A DNA stretch of 64,000 nucleotides from JAXLVB01 sp046329195. GTDB lineage: Bacteria; Bacteroidota; Bacteroidia; Cytophagales; Spirosomataceae. Below are positions 55,401 through 63,596 of this stretch, piece after piece. The DNA lies in assembly GCA_046329195.1 (NCBI GenBank), contig JAXLVB010000001.1, forward strand, positions 1,054,001 through 1,118,000. Reading direction: 5' to 3'. Position 1 is the first letter of the stretch. Every line of letters begins with the position of its first letter. Made by a program: the position numbers and the translations under genes. The notes under the pieces were generated by a model. The model was given only the letters and a program-made list of their open reading frames with translations, did no database searches and was not told the origin of the DNA.

Positions 55401-55592
55401 GACCCTCTAACGGCAATCGCACTAAAAAACCACCTTGAAAAACAATACGCTAATATATTTACCGCCGATGCTCAGTTTCTTGCAAAAAAATCCAGTAGTG
55501 AAAAGGAAGACAAAATCGTAGAAAAAGAGGAAGAACAAGACATAAACGAGTTAGTAAAGCGTCTTTTTCAACTATCCCAGTCATCTCGCTGA
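55401..55592 (+). pseudogene. C-terminal remnant of a lost gene
   Basis: A 63-codon frame without a start codon, clearly protein-like: TAIALKNHLEKQYANIFTAD then a charged coil SEKEDKIVEKEEEQDINELV and a stop. It is preceded by a stop at 55398 and runs 25 bases into the 3' end of the convergent gene. It is probably the tail of a further operon gene removed by deletion. Confidence 0.4.
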
Positions 55593-56206
55593 AACGGTGA
55601 GGTACTCCTTTGTGGTAATTTTTTATGAAATATTAACTTCAATGCCGCACGATTAGCCAATTGCATAATGCCATTGAAGGTGAAATTTTCGAGAACCTTA
55701 ATTTTATCTTTGCGTTCTTTTATTGATTTTTTGACACCATCTTCCAATTCATCAAAGGCGTTGGTTGTAACATCTATGCTTGCAATAGTTCTATCCAGCA
55801 TAAATTCAAGAGCTGCACTTTCTAATAAGGAGAGCAAAATTTCATTTTCTTTTATCAACGGTTCTTCTTCTTCCTTAAAAGGGTCTAATACAATGGTTTC
55901 ATTATTGCCAATCTCCTGACTTACCCGATGACGAGAAGTTAAGCTCTTAATAAAGGCTTTATATATTTTTTCAGCATCAGATTTTTGGCGATAAGTTAAC
56001 CGCCTTATGGGTAATAGAAGCTCTTCACCAATTATATTATATATTTTTTCTAAGTCAATTCCCTTAAAGGATTTATCCTGAATATTCTCAACGTAAATCT
56101 GTAAATCAGATTCTACCATGTAGGCAGCAATCTCAGGACTTAAAATTTGAAACTCCCTGAACAGTCGTTCACTTTGAAAGTATGTTAAACCACCTAATTT
56201 CCTCAT
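55568..56206 (-). CDS. Unknown partner of the minus-strand receiver protein
   Basis: 212 residues, predicted helical, with acidic stretch FKEEEEPLIKENEIL. It overlaps the upstream receiver gene by 4 bases. No domain recognised. The segments SERLFREFQILSPEIAAYMV and LPIRRLTYRQKSDAEKIYKA are the most regular helices. By position, a binding partner or output of the adjacent receiver protein. Confidence 0.5.
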   Translation of the reverse strand: MRKLGGLTYFQSERLFREFQILSPEIAAYMVESDLQIYVENIQDKSFKGIDLEKIYNIIGEELLLPIRRLTYRQKSDAEKIYKAFIKSLTSRHRVSQEIGNNETIVLDPFKEEEEPLIKENEILLSLLESAALEFMLDRTIASIDVTTNAFDELEDGVKKSIKERKDKIKVLENFTFNGIMQLANRAALKLIFHKKLPQRSTSPFQRDDWDS

Positions 56207-58188
56207 TGGTTTCTAATTTTTTTAGATACTTTGTCGCTTAGTGAATTGATTTCCTTTGTGGTTTTAGCCAAAAATGCAAACTTCGGCAAACTTTTAGCAA
56301 TTGTTTCTATCAACGCTTGAACATCATAAATCAAGTTTTTCGAGATAACAGGGTCTAACACATCTACGATTTTTCGTAAAATGATATGAGCTTCGTTAAT
56401 AGATACAGCTTTCACTTGTCCGTCATATAAATATCGGCTTATTTCATCTTTAACGTGGGGTGATTTTGCTAAATGCTTATTGATATATTCATTGATAATA
56501 ACATAAGTCTGATCCATTAATAGGGCTGATTCATAAATCGGAAGACTCATGTAGTGCTGCAAGAAATAGATTTCTTCAACCAAAAGCCGATAGGGGATAT
56601 CTCCCTCAGCTTGTACTCCCAAGTAATAGGGTACTTGTCTAATTAATTGTTCAGACATCTCCTTTTCGGTATCAGTATCCCCTTTATGTAACATTCTGGC
56701 GATAGCATCACGATTGAATCCTTTGAGAAGCAGGTAATAAAAAATCCTCCGATAAAGCAATTTCAATTGAAACACTGCATATTCGTCCTCATCTAATTTG
56801 CCTTTCATGTTTGTCAAGGCATTTCCATTCGTTGAGATAATAGGAGCAAAACTGTTAGATTGAGCATCTAATGCATACTCTATTTCTCGTGCAATTTTTT
56901 CAGCATCTCTATTCAATTCATTTTCAACAGATTCGTAACAAGGATGATTACGATGAAAAACGTAATAGGATTTGAGCGGATAACTAATGATTTTATCTTT
57001 TTTTTCGATATTCTTATGCCACGTGGTAGCTTTGGGCTGGCTACACAATACATTAAACTGCCTATCTCCCAAATACTCTAAGTCATCCACAAATAATTTT
57101 GCGCCCCCGTCTGATAGCCCATTTTTTGAATAGACTTTTACATTAACTTGGTATTTGCGGAAACTATCCATCAAAAACCACTTAGATAACCCGCTGAGGG
57201 CAATCATAGAGCTAAATCTATTTTGCTTTGATAACCACATCAAAAAGTCATACCCTTGTTCTGCCTGCATCTTTGGCTTAGCCCAATCACTTGTTTCTTC
57301 AAAAAGGCGGTAATCGGAAACCACCACAGTAAACATATTTAATGTATCAGCCTCAATAAATACTTTGGCTTCACCACAAGTTTTCGCAATGCCAAATCCA
57401 ATTTTTCGCTTGCGGAGGTGTTCCAAGATGCTTTCCAGTTCAGTAGGCTTATCATCCAAAAACAGAACTTTCCATGGCTTTTTAGTAGATTCAACCTCGT
57501 TATCTTCATCATCTTCGGTAGGCAGAAAGCGAGCAAATGTTTCTTCTTGGATGTTTTCAATTAATCCTATATTTTTCTCTGAGGATTGTCTGTATTCATT
57601 AACAATCCTACGGAATTCTGCAATGATTTGGGGATATTCGCCAACATCTTTAAATAGCTCCCGTTCGTAAGCGTCAAACTCTTGTTCAAATTTTAAATTT
57701 TTGTCCTCCGCACTAATAGCAAGCCCTTGGATCTCTCGAATACGTCCTTTAAAAGCATGAAAACTTTCCCGAACGGAACTTCGTAATTGACAAAAATTGA
57801 TGATAATATCGTTGAGTTGAATCTCATTAAGAACGGAAACAGCGTTAATAGCATCATCCAGTTTATGTTCTTCTGGCATACGCACAAAACCATGGCCAAT
57901 TGCCGTAATGATACTGGTGTTAGGCTTACTTAATAACTGGTCTGGGGATAGAAATGAAGTAAAAATGATTGGATTCTTCCGTTTCTCAACTCGTCGTAAA
58001 TACTTGGCAAACACAATCCCTTGCAAACTACTAAAAGAACAGTTGGTTTCTCCTTTATGATTCCATTGCTGTTCACATAGGATGACAATAGCAGAATCCT
58101 GATCGGCAGGAATATCGCTGGGAGATGTTATGATTTTATCTAAAATAGACATGAACAATTCGATTTCTGGTGGCAAGTAGTCTTGCAA
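56203..58188 (-). CDS. Receiver-domain protein with a degenerate N-terminal receiver-like domain
   Basis: 661 residues. About 240-365 is a receiver: WKVLFLDDKPTELES (acidic pair), FTVVVSDYRLFEE (phospho-acceptor Asp near 291), MIALSGLSKW and VKVYSKNGL. An N-terminal domain (about 28-115) with SAIVILCEQQWNHKG and IITAIGHGFVRMP resembles the degenerate domain of the proteins at 49918 and 53366. About 120-230 is helical, and the C-terminal half is unknown. It points toward the plus-strand operon and is likely part of the same system. Confidence 0.7.
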   Translation of the reverse strand: MQDYLPPEIELFMSILDKIITSPSDIPADQDSAIVILCEQQWNHKGETNCSFSSLQGIVFAKYLRRVEKRKNPIIFTSFLSPDQLLSKPNTSIITAIGHGFVRMPEEHKLDDAINAVSVLNEIQLNDIIINFCQLRSSVRESFHAFKGRIREIQGLAISAEDKNLKFEQEFDAYERELFKDVGEYPQIIAEFRRIVNEYRQSSEKNIGLIENIQEETFARFLPTEDDEDNEVESTKKPWKVLFLDDKPTELESILEHLRKRKIGFGIAKTCGEAKVFIEADTLNMFTVVVSDYRLFEETSDWAKPKMQAEQGYDFLMWLSKQNRFSSMIALSGLSKWFLMDSFRKYQVNVKVYSKNGLSDGGAKLFVDDLEYLGDRQFNVLCSQPKATTWHKNIEKKDKIISYPLKSYYVFHRNHPCYESVENELNRDAEKIAREIEYALDAQSNSFAPIISTNGNALTNMKGKLDEDEYAVFQLKLLYRRIFYYLLLKGFNRDAIARMLHKGDTDTEKEMSEQLIRQVPYYLGVQAEGDIPYRLLVEEIYFLQHYMSLPIYESALLMDQTYVIINEYINKHLAKSPHVKDEISRYLYDGQVKAVSINEAHIILRKIVDVLDPVISKNLIYDVQALIETIAKSLPKFAFLAKTTKEINSLSDKVSKKIRNQ

Positions 58189-58436
58189 AGCTAAACAACT
58201 TTTTGAATTCCAAATTTTTTGATTTTCAGCATGATAATCTACTCAATACTAAATACACAAGACAGCTTAATTATACACTACATGCTGAATTGTGGATGAA
58301 AGATAATTTTTTTGTGGCAACGTACCAATTTTTGTTTTGTCATTTCCCCTCACATCACCATCAATCCCGACAGCAACCGTATCAACTGGTTATCAAACGA
58401 GTAGGTTTGCCATCCTAACGCAAACCTTATTTCGTA
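58189..58436. other. Divergent intergenic region
   Basis: This stretch separates the minus-strand receiver gene from the plus-strand lysis-like genes and must hold both promoters. It is AT-rich near the receiver gene; no palindrome or repeat stands out. Confidence 0.35.
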
Positions 58437-58718
58437 ATGCAAACCATTTTTGAAAAAGTTGGTAAAGTTCAAAATGAACTTAGCTTAGTAGAGCGAGCCA
58501 AGGCTCCTACCCCCAAATTTTTTCGTAAACTCCGTAACATCGGCATTGCCCTGGGTGCTGCTGGTAGTGCTTTATTGTTGGCTCCCGTGGCTTTGCCAGT
58601 GGCTATCTCAACGGTGGCAGGCTATCTCATCACAGTCGGTACAGTGGCGGCAGCCGTTTCTCAAACTACCGTAGATTACAAAGAATTGGCCAAACAAGAG
58701 CAATTGAAAAGTATCTAA
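58437..58718 (+). CDS. Small membrane protein, holin-like
   Basis: 93 residues: a basic N-terminus (ERAKAPTPKFFRKLRN), then two close hydrophobic helices (IGIALGAAGSALLLAPVALP and VAISTVAGYLITVGTVAAAV), and a charged tail. Size, two helices and position before an endolysin-like gene suggest a holin that lets the enzyme reach the cell wall. Sequence alone cannot prove this. Confidence 0.5.
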   Translation: MQTIFEKVGKVQNELSLVERAKAPTPKFFRKLRNIGIALGAAGSALLLAPVALPVAISTVAGYLITVGTVAAAVSQTTVDYKELAKQEQLKSI

Positions 58719-58739
58719 CTACTGCCCTTCCTACCAAGG

Positions 58740-59333
58740 ATGGCTTTATGTTTCACAAACATGGAAAAAGTATCTCAATCCAAAATCGTATCTTCCAACG
58801 GGCAGTCCAAAGTGCTGAATTCCAAGAGAATACCAGAAACCGAATCCCTTGATTTGGAGACATTACAACGGCAATTTGCCGAAATGGGGCAAGTGTTAAA
58901 CACACTCAAAGCCCAGCAAGAGTCTCAGACAGAACGAGAAATGCCCCGTTATGATAGCAATACCAATGGACGGCGTAAAGCCATCTGGTTTATCGTAGGC
59001 TTGTCAGTGGTGTTTGGCGTGCTGTATAACGCCATTTTGGTAAATGAATGGAGTTTGAAACCCATAGATTTGGCGGCCATTCAGAAGCTAATCTTCTCCT
59101 CATTGGTCTTTTTTGTGTTGTTATTGGTGGTAGAGCGAGGGCTAAAATTCTTCGCCCCAGCCATCCATTGGTTCTTTGTAAACGACAATGGATCCTCCGA
59201 AGCTGATGAAACACAAGATTTTTCTCACGCATTTCTAACTTTACAACCATGGCACAAGGTCATCATTACATTCGGCTTTATAGCACTATTCTGTTGGGTT
59301 TTTGTTTCGTTATTATCCGTCAAGTGGAGCTAA
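58740..59333 (+). CDS. Membrane protein with coiled N-terminus
   Basis: 197 residues (or 190 from the ATG at 58761). A polar and coiled N-terminus (about 40-70, LDLETLQRQFAEMGQVLNTL) is followed by three helices: AIWFIVGLSVVFGVLYNAIL, IFSSLVFFVLLLVVERGL and VIITFGFIALFCWVFVSLLS. Between a holin-like gene and an endolysin-like gene, which it overlaps by 85 bases. It could be a second holin or spanin-like partner. Confidence 0.5.
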   Translation: MALCFTNMEKVSQSKIVSSNGQSKVLNSKRIPETESLDLETLQRQFAEMGQVLNTLKAQQESQTEREMPRYDSNTNGRRKAIWFIVGLSVVFGVLYNAILVNEWSLKPIDLAAIQKLIFSSLVFFVLLLVVERGLKFFAPAIHWFFVNDNGSSEADETQDFSHAFLTLQPWHKVIITFGFIALFCWVFVSLLSVKWS

Positions 59334-59857
59334 ATCCAACAGTTTTTAGGGTAATTCCCAAGGAATCAGACACTCGTAAATGCTTGCTCAGAACGGCAAA
59401 GTCGCAATTGCACGTTCGGGAAATGAATAGCAACCGAGGTAAAGAAGTAGAGAAATATTTGGCGAGTTGTAGCCTAAAAGTCCCAAATCCTTACTGTGGC
59501 GCATTCTTGAAATGGCTACATGACCAATGCGGGATACAAGTACCCATCATTTTTCCAGCCCGTGCTTCCAACTGGTTTACTGACCGCAAACGCACCATTT
59601 GGAAATTAGGACACCCGATTAGTCCTCAATCCCCGCAAGAGGGCGACATAGCAGGATTCGATTTCCGAACCAAAGACAAAGTTTTCCAAATTTCTCATGT
59701 AGAATTAGTCTGGGAATGGGAAGATGACGAAGACGTGGAGGAGTTCTACACAATTGGTGCTAATACCTCCGCACCAAGAGGCGTGCTAAACCCAAGAGAG
59801 GGAGTCCATCTAAAAGAGCGAAACAAAGATCAAGCGATAGTAGTAAAAGTGCTTTGA
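59249..59857 (+). CDS. Endolysin-like CHAP/NlpC-type peptidoglycan hydrolase
   Basis: 202 residues. A signal-anchor-like start (YSTILLGFCFVIIRQ, about 11-25) precedes a cysteine-peptidase-like domain: NSNRGKEVEKYLASCSL, the putative catalytic cysteine in NPYCGAFLKWLHDQC (about 80-94), PQEGDIAGFDF, and a histidine in QISHVELVWEW. These are the Cys and His positions of CHAP/NlpC-type amidases, common in phage endolysins. It follows two small membrane proteins, forming a lysis-like cassette. Confidence 0.65.
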   Translation: MAQGHHYIRLYSTILLGFCFVIIRQVELNPTVFRVIPKESDTRKCLLRTAKSQLHVREMNSNRGKEVEKYLASCSLKVPNPYCGAFLKWLHDQCGIQVPIIFPARASNWFTDRKRTIWKLGHPISPQSPQEGDIAGFDFRTKDKVFQISHVELVWEWEDDEDVEEFYTIGANTSAPRGVLNPREGVHLKERNKDQAIVVKVL

Positions 59858-59905
59858 TTCGTTCAAAAACCCACTCTCATAGCTGGACGCAAATCCCAGT
59901 GGCAC

Positions 59906-60646
59906 TCAAACGGCCAACTTATCCAGTACATACTGCTCAAACCATCTGGGGATATTGTCCGTTTGCATTTCTAAGTGAGTGCCATCGGTGATTTCGGCAA
60001 TCCATACTTTGCTTTCACCTGAATTATCGAAGAGGTAAGCCCGATTGGTCAATCGGATGGCATCTAACAAAAGATCAAGAGAGCGAAAATAGCGTTCAAT
60101 AATCTTGTCTTCCGGCACAGCGTGTCCTCCTCCTCGAATCCGATGCCGAATGCGGTTGATGTTAATAAGAGGATCTTCGGTAGCCACATAATAGAGGTAA
60201 TTACGAAAACCCAGCTCTTTGGCTAATTGCAAGGTTTGGAGCTTATCAGCCGAGGACATCACCGTCTCGAAAGAGAAAGTTTTCCCCTCCTCAATTAGCT
60301 TATGCCTCAAAAAATCGGTGAGAATAGCACTTAGGTACGAATTGAAACCCACATTAGAAAAGCTGATAAATTCATCTTCTACGTACTGAATTTCAGAGAT
60401 AACATCGTATTCATCAGCTCGTTCGATGAGTGGATGTGCCTGGAAAAAAGCAATAATTTCATCTCTGGAAGTACGAATATTCAACCCTCTGGCATCAAAA
60501 TAGCCATTGCGTTTTACATCTTTTTCAATGTCATCGGGGTTGAGGTAATGTCCCAACAAATTGGGACTAATCACCGATTTGATGGTACTCTTACCCGACC
60601 CGTTGGGCCCTGCAAACATCCTTAACCTTCGCTTATTCAAGTTCAT
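59906..60646 (-). CDS. Zeta-type toxin kinase
   Basis: 246 residues. Zeta toxins phosphorylate UDP-N-acetylglucosamine or related molecules and block wall synthesis. Walker A FAGPNGSGKSTIKSV (about 11-25), YLNPDDIEKDV with the substrate-binding Asp, FSFETVMSSADKLQTL, and NRIRHRIRGGGHAVPEDKI (arginine lid) match the family. It overlaps the upstream antitoxin gene by 4 bases. Confidence 0.9.
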   Translation of the reverse strand: MNLNKRRLRMFAGPNGSGKSTIKSVISPNLLGHYLNPDDIEKDVKRNGYFDARGLNIRTSRDEIIAFFQAHPLIERADEYDVISEIQYVEDEFISFSNVGFNSYLSAILTDFLRHKLIEEGKTFSFETVMSSADKLQTLQLAKELGFRNYLYYVATEDPLININRIRHRIRGGGHAVPEDKIIERYFRSLDLLLDAIRLTNRAYLFDNSGESKVWIAEITDGTHLEMQTDNIPRWFEQYVLDKLAV

Positions 60647-60873
60647 TTGGGCGGAATTGTAAAGACTTTTTGTATTGCTTTGGTCGGCTTCGGTATTTTT
60701 TTGACGAATTTGCGTGTTCCATCAGGCATTACTTCAATGATATTACCATCTTCGGCAATAAAAACGCTATCGCCCGAGGCCAAGGCATCCCAATAGGCTT
60801 GGCGAGTTGCTTGTTCTGCCAAGTAGGGGATTTGTGCCTCCAAAAAATCAATGGCTTTGTCGCTTAGATTCAT
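60643..60873 (-). CDS. Antitoxin partner of the zeta-type toxin
   Basis: 76 residues from the ATG at 60873 (MNLSDKAIDFLEAQIPYLAE); an upstream in-frame extension is less likely. Contains ATRQAYWDALASGDSVFIAE and a basic tail rich in Pro and Lys. Small acidic-then-basic proteins of this kind precede zeta-like toxins in many Bacteroidota. It is co-translated with the toxin by a 4-base overlap. Confidence 0.75.
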   Translation of the reverse strand: MNLSDKAIDFLEAQIPYLAEQATRQAYWDALASGDSVFIAEDGNIIEVMPDGTRKFVKKIPKPTKAIQKVFTIPPK

Positions 60874-60906
60874 GGTCTGATATGATTTGAGCTTGAAATG
60901 TAGCAT

Positions 60907-62003
60907 TTTTCTGAGAAATAAACACCATCTTTCTTCCAGACCATCTTCGTTTCAGGGAAGGGAAGAACGTTATAGCCTCAGTCACTCGAATTGGACCGTA
61001 AGCCTATTTCATACAAGGCAGCATTTCCAAAAGAAGCATTGGACTACCATTTCCCCGCCGCACAAACCTTTCCGCAGGGCATCAAGCTGCCAGACATCCT
61101 TCGCTACGCTTGTTTGCAGTCAGCCCCATGCCCTGCTCCTTTCAAGCGGTAGGGGCATCCCGCCAAAAAGCGGGACACCCCAAAGTAGTAGCGTCCCACC
61201 CTTCAACCACACACGGGTTCTCACGTACCTACTGCCAAAATCCACCCACCACCCTTCACAGCCCCCAAGCCTGTCAAAGCTACCCACCACCCACATTTGC
61301 CCTGACTCACCCATTCCTACATTCACTCATTCGTTCATTCCGTCATTGGGCTTCGGCAGCACATCGCTCACAGGCATAGGGGCTTTTGTCCAGTACACAC
61401 CCAAGCTGTTTTGTCATCAGGTACAGCACCCGTTTCCCAACCGTACCCACCCAATTTAGCCAACGCACAACACCGTTTCGTTCGTGCCACCTTCATTCCA
61501 GCGTTCGTCGTACCTCCTTCCTTGTTCATTCAGTCAGCACCACCTCCACTCACACAGGGGTAGCTGACACCCCTCAATCTCAACTTCCACCCGCCCCTTT
61601 TTTCCACCCACTCCAACGCTCCTCAACTAAAAGCAACTGAACTATTTCAAGAAAAGGCAACCCATAAGCTGTATGAGCCTTTTACTGTAAACTGTGATTT
61701 TGCGACCGTAAACTGTTCTAAGTAACTTGCCCTCGCACATCTGCGGCTTGCGGCAGGCGGTATTCAGGACGGTTCGACGGTTCGACGACTCGAAGGTCCG
61801 CCTGCCCGCTACTACGCTCCAACAGCACCGTTCGACTCCAAATGCCCCCGCACACGCCCTTCGTGCCAGCAATCGCTTCGTGGGCTTTCTCCCTTCCTCA
61901 ACCTCCCCACAGCCCAGCTTCGCTCAGGAGGGCTGGCCTCTTCGGGCTTCCCACTTTGGCATTGAGGGTGTGTCGGTTTTGCTAGAAAACGAGGTCTCGT
62001 TTT
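60907..62003. other. Strand-biased noncoding region with origin-like repeats
   Basis: About 1.1 kb. From about 61180 to 61640 the plus strand is very rich in C and poor in G. Frames here are long only because stop codons are rare; their proteins are Pro/Ser/His/Thr-rich with no domain. Structures: hairpin 61152-61181 (GGGG-CA-TCCCGC/GCGGGA-CA-CCCC), direct repeats CTGTAAACTGT and CCGTAAACTGT (61685-61695, 61706-61716), and an inverted repeat GGCAGGCGG/CCGCCTGCC (61752-61760 / 61798-61806) enclosing CGGTTCGACGGTTCGACG. It could be a replication or transfer origin. Confidence 0.5.
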
Positions 62004-62363
62004 TCAAAAAATCGGCAGTTGGTTTGGTTGTGCCACCATCACCACTCTGAGCGGTTTTTGTAGCTGTTTTGTTCTGCGTATGGTGTCTGCCGTTCCCTTG
62101 CTGTGTCCATCCCATAGGGCAATTACCTGCTCCGCCGATTCTACAATTTGCTGGTTTCGGAGTGGACCCGCTTCTTTGCCCTTTGTCCAATCTGGTTTTA
62201 TCACCGTTAGCCTAAGTCCGTGTTCCTGAGCAAAACGTTCGGCCAACTGGTCAGCCCCTTTTGCTCCTCCGCTGATGACTTCGGTAATCGTCAATCCTGC
62301 TATGGCTTCGAGGAGTTGCTGGTAGTCATGGGCGGTTCGGCTTCCAATGATTGCTGTTTTCAT
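62004..62363 (-). CDS. SLOG/DUF2493-type Rossmann protein
   Basis: 119 residues from the ATG at 62363. MKTAIIGSRTAHDYQQLLEA, then ITEVISGGAKGADQLAERFA with the GGAKGAD motif, LTVIKPDWTKGKEAGPLRNQ and VIALWDGHSKGTADTI are the full signature of YspA-like DUF2493 proteins, related to DprA and the nucleotide-binding SLOG superfamily. Widespread in phages and plasmids; biochemical role unsettled. It is divergent from the plus-strand early genes. Confidence 0.85.
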   Translation of the reverse strand: MKTAIIGSRTAHDYQQLLEAIAGLTITEVISGGAKGADQLAERFAQEHGLRLTVIKPDWTKGKEAGPLRNQQIVESAEQVIALWDGHSKGTADTIRRTKQLQKPLRVVMVAQPNQLPIF

Positions 62364-62422
62364 TATCTGTTCATAATATCCTATACACAAATATAGGCAT
62401 AATTATTCATAATACCACTACT

Positions 62423-62441
62423 ATTTTTATGTATTATTATG
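62423..62441. promoter_or_regulatory. Possible second repressor site
   Basis: ATTTTTATGTATTATTATG resembles one strand of the 8963-8994 operator (AATTTTATGTATTTTTATT) at most positions. It lies in the divergent promoter between the SLOG gene and the 62519 gene. The region is AT-rich, so this is tentative. Confidence 0.35.
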
Positions 62442-62518
62442 TCTTTTTATTCAAAAATATTTGTAAATATGAATAAATATTCTTATTTTTATATTAACAA
62501 ACAATAACAAAAAGCACC

Positions 62519-62815
62519 ATGACAACCTCCATCTTTTTCCGCAACCCGCTGGGCGATGCCTTCTTTCATTTGACAGGTTCTCACTTTGAAATCGTCAAAA
62601 TTTCAAAAACTTGTCCATCTATCGAGAGAGCTACGTTTCTCTATGATTTTATGCTGAAAGGCTCAATTGTCATTAACCAGGAAGAATACGAAGAAGTCAA
62701 AAGTAAAGTAATCACACTCTTGGGTTTGAATGAGCCAAAAGGAGAAGTTAAAGCAAATCTTCAACCCGTTTTGGCTACCAATGGCAAAGCCGAAAAAAGT
62801 GATTTTCCTTTCTAA
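62519..62815 (+). CDS. Small early protein of unknown function
   Basis: 98 residues. An alpha/beta-like start (SIFFRNPLGDAFFHLTGSHF) followed by a helical part and a polar C-terminus ending EKSDFPF. The acidic-aromatic DFPF tail resembles the C-terminal tip by which single-strand DNA-binding proteins recruit partners, but no OB-fold is evident in 98 residues. First gene of the right-end early operon. Confidence 0.5.
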   Translation: MTTSIFFRNPLGDAFFHLTGSHFEIVKISKTCPSIERATFLYDFMLKGSIVINQEEYEEVKSKVITLLGLNEPKGEVKANLQPVLATNGKAEKSDFPF

Positions 62816-62825
62816 TCCACCCGAA

Positions 62826-62849
62826 ACCCCTGCGGGTATAGTCAGGGGT
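62826..62849 (+). repeat. Intergenic hairpin
   Basis: ACCCCTG (62826-62832) pairs with CAGGGGT (62843-62849) between two early genes, possibly adjusting expression of the second. No T run follows that would make it a clear terminator. Confidence 0.4.
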
Positions 62850-62877
62850 AATTTTTCCAATCCTAATTGATACAAAC

Positions 62878-63516
62878 ATGGCAAAGCAAGCACAAAGCAC
62901 AGATGTAAACGACTCACAGGTAAAGGCTTATCAACACTTAGACCCCGAAACGGGTGAGGTGAAAAGCAAGTACAAATACTTGGCAGGGCGACCCAAACAG
63001 TACCGCTTCAACGGTCAAACAGGCCAATTTAACCTAAACGGGACAGAGTACATTGGTACAAGCCTGAGTATTCAACCCCTCACTTGGCGCATTTTTGAAG
63101 AGAATTTGTTTGCCCGAGGTCGCAAAGAAGAGTGGGCAGAGGTTTTCTTTATTGATAGCACTGATGCCGTGTCAGCCATTATGTTCAGCAACTCGTCTGT
63201 GGGGCGATTGCTCAAACTGATAGAGCAACTCTTTTACATTGACTTAACTTTAACAGATGTGGTTTTGACCATCAAGCCCGAAAAGAAAGAAAACGACAAA
63301 GGCAAGTATTTTGTGGCGGGTTTTGAGTACAAAGAAGCCGACAAAGCACAAGTACAAGCATTACAGGCGTTTGCCGAAGACGTTCCGATTTTTAGAACAG
63401 ATACCTTGACCCCTACGGCCGTTTACAAATTGGTTTCGCCTACGTTCCGTTTGCCAGAAGTTGAACAAGCCGAAGATGCCCTTTTGATGGTCTCAGAAAT
63501 CAAAGAAGCGGCCTAA
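62878..63516 (+). CDS. Mobile-element early protein of unknown function
   Basis: 212 residues. The N-terminus KAYQHLDPETGEVKSKYKYL is followed by a beta-rich part (KQYRFNGQTGQFNLNGTEYI, TSLSIQPLTWRIFEENLFAR) and a helical tail. The size and place before a DUF932 gene recall single-strand-binding or recombination accessory genes of Bacteroidota plasmids and phages. No catalytic residues are visible. Confidence 0.55.
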   Translation: MAKQAQSTDVNDSQVKAYQHLDPETGEVKSKYKYLAGRPKQYRFNGQTGQFNLNGTEYIGTSLSIQPLTWRIFEENLFARGRKEEWAEVFFIDSTDAVSAIMFSNSSVGRLLKLIEQLFYIDLTLTDVVLTIKPEKKENDKGKYFVAGFEYKEADKAQVQALQAFAEDVPIFRTDTLTPTAVYKLVSPTFRLPEVEQAEDALLMVSEIKEAA

Positions 63517-63523
63517 TAAAGTA

Positions 63524-63560
63524 AAGTGGGGGTAGCTTTTGCAGGGCAACACCCCCACTT
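63524..63560 (+). terminator. Hairpin after the 62878 gene
   Basis: AAGTGGGGGT (63524-63533) pairs exactly with ACCCCCACTT (63551-63560). The stem starts 8 bases past the stop codon. It has no T tract, so it may be a partial terminator or mRNA-end structure before the DUF932 gene. Confidence 0.5.
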
Positions 63561-63596
63561 GTTATCCAAAGTCTAACACTCAAAATTATTCAAAAA

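Noticed and set aside
60887..61640. Protein-coding genes in the C-rich region
   Set aside because: Long frames occur on both strands because stop codons are rare in this composition; their products are low-complexity with no domain and no plausible start context.
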